Of a DNA stretch of 9,501 nucleotides, positions 5,367 to 9,501 are shown piece after piece. The translations under genes and the position numbers were made by a program. Under the pieces are notes generated by a model that was given only the letters and a program-made list of their open reading frames with translations, was not told where the DNA came from and searched no databases. Source of the DNA: Robiginitomaculum sp. (lineage in GTDB: Bacteria > Pseudomonadota > Alphaproteobacteria > Caulobacterales > Maricaulaceae). The stretch covers positions 30,910 to 40,410 of the forward strand of contig NVVO01000015.1 in NCBI GenBank assembly GCA_002733385.1, given 5' to 3'. Position 1 is the first letter of the stretch. Each line of letters begins with the position of its first letter.

Positions 5367-7949
5367 ATGAATTTAGTGATTGTCGAATCGCCCGCGAAAG
5401 CCAAAACCATCGAAAAATACCTTGGTAAGGATTATAAAGTCCTGGCCAGTTTCGGCCATATTCGCGATCTGCCGTCCAAAACTGGCTCTGTGCGCCCGGA
5501 CGAGGATTTTGCTATGGACTGGGCCGTGGACAGTCGGGCCAAATCCCGCATTAACGATATTGTTAAAGCCTTGAAAAATTCCGATACGCTCATTCTCGCA
5601 ACCGACCCGGACAGGGAAGGCGAAGCGATTTCTTGGCATTTGCTGGAGGTTTTGGAAAAGAAAAAAGCCCTCAAGGGCAAATCCGTCGAGCGCGTTGTGT
5701 TCAATGCCATCACCAGAAAATCCGTCACCGATGCCATCAAGGCACCGCGCGAGTTGGACATGCAATTGGTCAATGCCTATCTGGCGAGGCGCGCTTTGGA
5801 TTATCTGGTCGGGTTTACCTTGTCGCCGGTATTGTGGCGCAAACTACCCGGATCGCGCTCTGCCGGGCGGGTGCAATCCGTGTCCTTGCGCCTGATTACA
5901 GAACGCGAAACCGAGATTGAACAATTCGTCAACCAAGAATACTGGACGGTTGAGGCAGACATCGCCAACACTAAGGGCAAAAACTTCCCGGCCAAATTGG
6001 TGTCTCTGAGCGGCGAAAAACTGACCAAATTCTCCCTGAAAGACGAAAAAATGGGCCATGCGGGCCGTGATGCCGTCAAGGCCGCCTCATTGTCCGTTAC
6101 ATCCGTCATTGCCAAGCCGGTCAAGCGCAATCCCTTGCCGCCCTATACCACATCCACCTTGCAGCAAGATGCGTCGGGACGGCTCGGGTTTTCCGCCACC
6201 CGCACCATGCAGACGGCGCAAAAACTATACGAAGGCATCGACATCGGCGGCGAGACCGTTGGCCTGATCACCTATATGCGGACGGACGGCGTCTCTATGG
6301 TCGGCGAAGCTATTTCTGAGGCCCGCTCGACCATTAAAAACAAATTCGGCGGCAAATATGTACCTGAAACAGTCCGTATCTATAAATCTAAAGCCAAAAA
6401 CGCCCAAGAAGCTCATGAAGCTATTCGCCCAACCAGTTTCACCCGCACACCTGCCGACCTCAATCTGTCCGGCGATCAGGCCAAGCTTTATGAGTTGATC
6501 TGGAACCGGGCCATGGCCAGCCAAATGGCCACGGCCCAACTTGAACGCACCACCATTGAAATAGCCGACACCGCCAAAACAGTCGGCTTGCGGGCCAGCG
6601 GTACGGTGGTACGGTTTGACGGTTATCTTGTCTTGTACAAAGAACGCGCCAAGAAAGATGAGGAAAGCACGACCTTGCCACCTGTTGCCGCCAATGACAT
6701 GGTCATCGCCGAGAAGGTCGAGGCCGAGCAACATTTCACCCAGCCACCGCCGCGCTTTTCCGAAGCGTCTCTGGTCAAGAGAATGGAAGAGCTTGGCATT
6801 GGTCGCCCGTCTACCTATGCGTCAATTCTGAAAGTGTTGCAAGACCGCGATTATGTTACCCTGGACAAACGCCGATTTATTCCGGCCGACAAAGGCCGGT
6901 TGGTGATTGCGTTCCTCGAAGAATTTTTCACCAAATATGTCCAATATGATTACACCGCCGAGTTGGAAGAGCGGCTCGACCTGGTCTCGGACGGCAAATT
7001 GGAATGGAAGAAGCTTCTGGCCAATTTCTGGGACGGGTTCTCCGCTCATGTAGACGGCACCAAGGATTTACGGGTTAGCCAGGTTCTGGACGCGCTTAAT
7101 GTTGCGCTTGGCCCTATGGTTTTCCCTGAAAAAGAAGACGGGTCGGACCCGCGCAAATGCCCCACATGCGAGGATGGCCAGTTGAGCCTCAAGGTCAGCC
7201 GGTTTGGGTCTTTCGTCGGTTGCACCAATTACCCGGACTGTAAACATACGCGCCCGTTCGGCAAAAGCGGCGCAGACGCCGCGCCGAGCGAAGACAAAGT
7301 GCTGGGTGTTGACCCGGACAGCGGGCTGGACGTGTGGCTCAAGACCGGGCGCTACGGCCCTTATGTGCAGTTGGGTGAAGATAAAAAGCCCAAACGTACC
7401 GGCCTGCCCAAGGAATGGCCTTACGACGACATTGATCTGTTTAAGGCGCTCAAATTATTGTCCCTACCCCGCCATATTGGTGACCACCCGGAGGACGGCA
7501 AGAAAATCGTTGGGGCTATTGGCCGCTACGGGCCGTATATTTTACATGCGGGCGTCTATGCCAATTTAAAAACTGCAGACGAAATGTTCGAGGTCGGTAT
7601 CAACCGGGCTGTGACATTGATCGCAGAAAAGATCGCCAAGCGCGGCGGCGGTGCCGGGGCGCTCAAGGAATTGGGCGACCATCCCGAAACTAAAAAACCG
7701 ATCAAGGTTATGGCCGGGCGCTACGGCCCATATGTGAAATACGCAAAGATCAACGCTACCATCCCCAAAGATGTTGACCCCCAAGATGTAACCTTGGAAA
7801 TGGCGCTGGAATACATAGCCGCCAAACAGGCCAAAGGGGGCAAGAAGAAAAAGGCTCCGGCCAAAAAGAAAAAAGCAGCGGCGAAGAAAAAAACTGCCGC
7901 TAAAAAGAAACCCGCAGCCAGGAAAAAACCGGCTGTTAAGAAGAAATGA
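5367..7949 (+). CDS. topA: DNA topoisomerase I (type IA, omega protein)
   Basis: This 860-aa enzyme relaxes negative supercoils by single-strand passage through a 5'-phosphotyrosine link. The TOPRIM domain starts at MNLVIVESPAKAKTI (Glu7) and has the metal motif DPDREGEA at 80-87. The active-site tyrosine is Tyr303 in LITYMRTDG, with Arg305 next to it. A single four-Cys zinc ribbon (C598, C601, C619, C625) is followed by three topoisomerase C-terminal repeats marked by GRYGPY at 661-666, 719-724 and 784-789. The last 41 residues (820-860) are almost only Lys, Ala and Pro, a basic DNA-binding tail. I start at ATG 5367 because family homology begins there. The longer frame from 5304 adds 21 unrelated residues that overlap the leader palindrome. 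No strong ribosome binding site precedes the ATG. The gene is intact. Confidence 0.98.
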   Translation: MNLVIVESPAKAKTIEKYLGKDYKVLASFGHIRDLPSKTGSVRPDEDFAMDWAVDSRAKSRINDIVKALKNSDTLILATDPDREGEAISWHLLEVLEKKKALKGKSVERVVFNAITRKSVTDAIKAPRELDMQLVNAYLARRALDYLVGFTLSPVLWRKLPGSRSAGRVQSVSLRLITERETEIEQFVNQEYWTVEADIANTKGKNFPAKLVSLSGEKLTKFSLKDEKMGHAGRDAVKAASLSVTSVIAKPVKRNPLPPYTTSTLQQDASGRLGFSATRTMQTAQKLYEGIDIGGETVGLITYMRTDGVSMVGEAISEARSTIKNKFGGKYVPETVRIYKSKAKNAQEAHEAIRPTSFTRTPADLNLSGDQAKLYELIWNRAMASQMATAQLERTTIEIADTAKTVGLRASGTVVRFDGYLVLYKERAKKDEESTTLPPVAANDMVIAEKVEAEQHFTQPPPRFSEASLVKRMEELGIGRPSTYASILKVLQDRDYVTLDKRRFIPADKGRLVIAFLEEFFTKYVQYDYTAELEERLDLVSDGKLEWKKLLANFWDGFSAHVDGTKDLRVSQVLDALNVALGPMVFPEKEDGSDPRKCPTCEDGQLSLKVSRFGSFVGCTNYPDCKHTRPFGKSGADAAPSEDKVLGVDPDSGLDVWLKTGRYGPYVQLGEDKKPKRTGLPKEWPYDDIDLFKALKLLSLPRHIGDHPEDGKKIVGAIGRYGPYILHAGVYANLKTADEMFEVGINRAVTLIAEKIAKRGGGAGALKELGDHPETKKPIKVMAGRYGPYVKYAKINATIPKDVDPQDVTLEMALEYIAAKQAKGGKKKKAPAKKKKAAAKKKTAAKKKPAARKKPAVKKK

Positions 7950-7994
7950 GTTATAAAATTCGTATTTAGGTGGATATAAAAACCACCCCCACTT

Positions 7995-8097
7995 CCGCTC
8001 ATACTCAGCTTGACTGGGTATCCAGCGTATAAAGAGCGAGCAAAGCTCGCACATTATTGTTAAGAGGCTGGATTCCCGTTTGCACGGGAATGAGCGG
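7995..8097. repeat. Palindromic intergenic repeat (REP/MITE-like, dRS3-type core)
   Basis: Two arms of about 32 bp face each other: CCGCTCAT (7995-8002) pairs fully with ATGAGCGG (8090-8097), and GGGTATCCAGC (8016-8026) pairs in 10 of 11 positions with GCTGGATTCCC (8067-8077). Each arm also folds on itself: ATACTCAG/CTGGGTAT (8001-8008 with 8014-8021, one G-T pair) on the left and ATTCCCGT/ACGGGAAT (8072-8079 with 8084-8091) on the right. The right core fits ATTCCC-N8-GGGAAT, the form of neisserial dRS3 repeats, and similar palindromes are frequent between genes in alphaproteobacteria. The 40-nt centre holds a third hairpin, GCGAGC-AAA-GCTCGC (8036-8050). It probably occurs in many copies, which cannot be tested here. 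As RNA it could act as a processing or termination structure after topA, but no U-tract follows. Confidence 0.75.
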
Positions 8098-8155
8098 GGA
8101 TTAGGGAGTTGAGTTGACCCAACTAGTTGCAAATTAAACCAAAGAAAGTTGAAAT

Positions 8156-9501
8156 ATGAAAATTAACCGCGACAGCCTGTTAGAGGCTTTAAAGGGCGGT
8201 ACCGGCCACAACAATGCCGGAATGACCAAGCGGGTTTTAGCCCGCGCTCTGGGAATAACCGGAGATGCGAGACGCGAATTGCGTCAAGTTTTAAGTGAAC
8301 TTACGGTGGACGGCACAATCGTCTGCGATTCGAAAAAAGTATATACATTAGCCAATGCCATGCCCAATGTCATGGTGCTGGATATTGAGCGCATTGACGA
8401 ACACGGCGATATTATCGGCGTACCGGTAAAATGGGATAAAGATACGCCGCCGCCCTTGATCATCATCAAACAAAAGTCCGGACAGAAAAATCGCAGGCAT
8501 AGCCATGCCGACCAAATAAGTGTTGGTGACCGGGCTTTGTGCCGCCTTAAAACCACCGAACAGGGTGTGTTTGCCACTGTGATTAAAAAGCTCGGCGATG
8601 GGCCTACCCATGAAGTTGGTTTTGTCGTCAAAGGCGGGCGCGGCCTACGCATTCGCCCGGCCAAAAAGGGATCTCGTTACGATTACATCCCGCAGCGCGG
8701 CGCCAAAATCAATGATCTGGATATTGTCCTGTTTGAATTGTCAAATGCCCGCCATAAAGGCGAACGCATTGCCCGAATTATCAAAACGCTTGGTAATGCC
8801 AAACACGGCAAGGCCGCTTCGCTAATCTCTCTGCTGGAGCATAATATTCCGGTCGGGTTTAGCGATAAAGAGCTTGCGGACGCCAAAGCGTTAAAACTGC
8901 CAAAGCTGGACAAGCACCGCGAAGATTTACGCACATTACCGCTGATCACCATTGACCCGGACGATGCCAAGGATTTCGATGATGCCATATTTGCGAAACC
9001 CGATGACAGTCCCAAAAACAAGGGCGGGCATATTGCCTGGGTCGCCATTGCCGATGTTAGCGCCTTTGTGACGCCGGGCTCGGCTTTGGACAAAGGTGCG
9101 TTCAAGCGCGGCAACTCCGTCTATCTGCCCGACCGGGTGGAGCCGATGTTGCCCGAAGAAATCTCGGCGGATTTATGTTCCTTACGCCCAAATGAAGACC
9201 GAGCTTGTCTCGTGGTCAAGATGCGCTTTAACGCGCAAGGCGATAAAATCAGCCACACATTTAGCCGTGCTCTAATGCGCTCCCATGCCCGTTTGACCTA
9301 TGCCCAGGCCCAAGAAGCTTTCGATGGTCACCCCGGCGAGGCGGCCAAGCCTGTTGCGGATGTTCTGGCAGATATTTTCAAAGCCTATGAAACGTTGAGA
9401 ACCGCCCGCACCCGCCGTGCGCCGCTGGAAATTGATATGCCTGAGCGTAAGGTCAAGCTTGATCCCAAAGGTCGGGTGATCGGCATAGAGGTCAAGGAAC
9501 G
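8156..9501 (+). CDS. rnr: Ribonuclease R, 3' part outside window
   Basis: The frame is open from ATG 8156 to the right edge (448 full codons), so roughly the first 60% of a protein usually near 750 aa is present. RNase R is a processive 3'-5' exoribonuclease that degrades structured RNA. Residues about 20-65 form the N-terminal winged-helix domain (MTKRVLARALGITGDARREL, then LTVDGTIV and VYTLAN). Oligonucleotide-binding cold-shock-type domains follow (about 70-240; for example GDRALCRLK and GERIARIIKTLG). The RNB catalytic domain begins with ITIDPDDAKDFDDAIF, supplying Asp267, Asp273, Asp275 and Asp276, the equivalents of E. coli RNase R D272, D278, D280 and D281; VAIADVSAFV and GNSVYLPDRV follow as expected. 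An in-frame TGA at 8150-8152 fixes the upstream limit of the start. The ribosome binding site is weak (AGAAAG). It lies 206 nt after topA with a palindromic repeat between them. Confidence 0.97.
   Translation, partial: MKINRDSLLEALKGGTGHNNAGMTKRVLARALGITGDARRELRQVLSELTVDGTIVCDSKKVYTLANAMPNVMVLDIERIDEHGDIIGVPVKWDKDTPPPLIIIKQKSGQKNRRHSHADQISVGDRALCRLKTTEQGVFATVIKKLGDGPTHEVGFVVKGGRGLRIRPAKKGSRYDYIPQRGAKINDLDIVLFELSNARHKGERIARIIKTLGNAKHGKAASLISLLEHNIPVGFSDKELADAKALKLPKLDKHREDLRTLPLITIDPDDAKDFDDAIFAKPDDSPKNKGGHIAWVAIADVSAFVTPGSALDKGAFKRGNSVYLPDRVEPMLPEEISADLCSLRPNEDRACLVVKMRFNAQGDKISHTFSRALMRSHARLTYAQAQEAFDGHPGEAAKPVADVLADIFKAYETLRTARTRRAPLEIDMPERKVKLDPKGRVIGIEVKE

Noticed and set aside
6225..6734. 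Minus-strand open frame of 169 aa inside topA
   Set aside because: Antisense shadow of the conserved topA core, where codon bias keeps the opposite frame free of stops.
7969..7987. GGTGG-N9-CCACC hairpin after topA as a terminator
   Set aside because: Only a 5-bp stem with a 9-nt loop and no U-tract after it; C-rich sequence follows instead.
8114..8119. TTGACC as the -35 of an rnr promoter
   Set aside because: No acceptable -10 at 15-19 nt downstream; rnr may be read through from topA, or use a promoter I cannot see.
7566..8132. Minus-strand open frame of 188 aa across the topA end and the repeat
   Set aside because: Its N-terminal part is translated palindromic repeat (NPRSFPCKRESS-type peptide), and the rest is antisense to topA, including Phe/Leu runs opposite the Lys tail.
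8284..8664. Minus-strand open frame of 126 aa inside rnr
   Set aside because: Opposite the RNase R N-terminal domains, which show clear family signatures; no start signals of its own.
1..9501. CRISPR array, tRNA, rRNA, insertion sequence or prophage genes
   Set aside because: I looked for regular spaced repeats, cloverleaf-like segments and transposase or integrase motifs and saw none; the only repeat is the short palindrome at 7995-8097.

Overview
The window looks like a stretch of alphaproteobacterial chromosome of intermediate GC. The basis is the family signatures and gene order: a topoisomerase I with the alphaproteobacterial C-terminal layout (one four-Cys zinc ribbon, three GRYGPY repeats, Lys/Ala tail), followed by rnr on the same strand, with ruvX close by. 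I cannot name a genus from sequence alone.

Layout. (1) Positions 1-3868 hold a tight four-gene operon on the minus strand, read from right to left: a 391-aa helical protein, a 325-aa protein with one membrane segment (DUF6384-like), a 500-aa coiled-coil protein with a Gly/Arg-rich tail, and a small membrane-anchored protein that leaves the window at position 1. Stops and ribosome binding sites are fused (TAGGGG, TAAGGAG) and the last junction is TAA directly followed by ATG, so the products are probably made together. None has a function I can assign with confidence. (2) Positions 3869-3957 are a compact divergent control region with overlapping -35 boxes and a dyad. (3) Positions 3958-4991, plus strand, hold a PlsC-type acyltransferase overlapping ruvX by one base. 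(4) A 62-aa gene on the minus strand (5022-5210) sits between ruvX and topA. (5) topA (5367-7949) follows an AT-rich leader with a duplicated 9-mer and a palindrome. (6) A palindromic intergenic repeat of about 100 bp (7995-8097) separates topA from rnr. (7) rnr starts at 8156 and runs off the right edge.

The plus-strand genes are housekeeping: phospholipid synthesis, Holliday-junction or rRNA processing, DNA supercoiling, and RNA decay. The minus-strand operon is the least understood part. Its make-up (two helical soluble proteins, a single-pass membrane protein, a second small membrane protein) suggests a membrane-associated assembly, but that is inference. The palindromic repeat and the divergent promoter region are the most notable non-coding structures.
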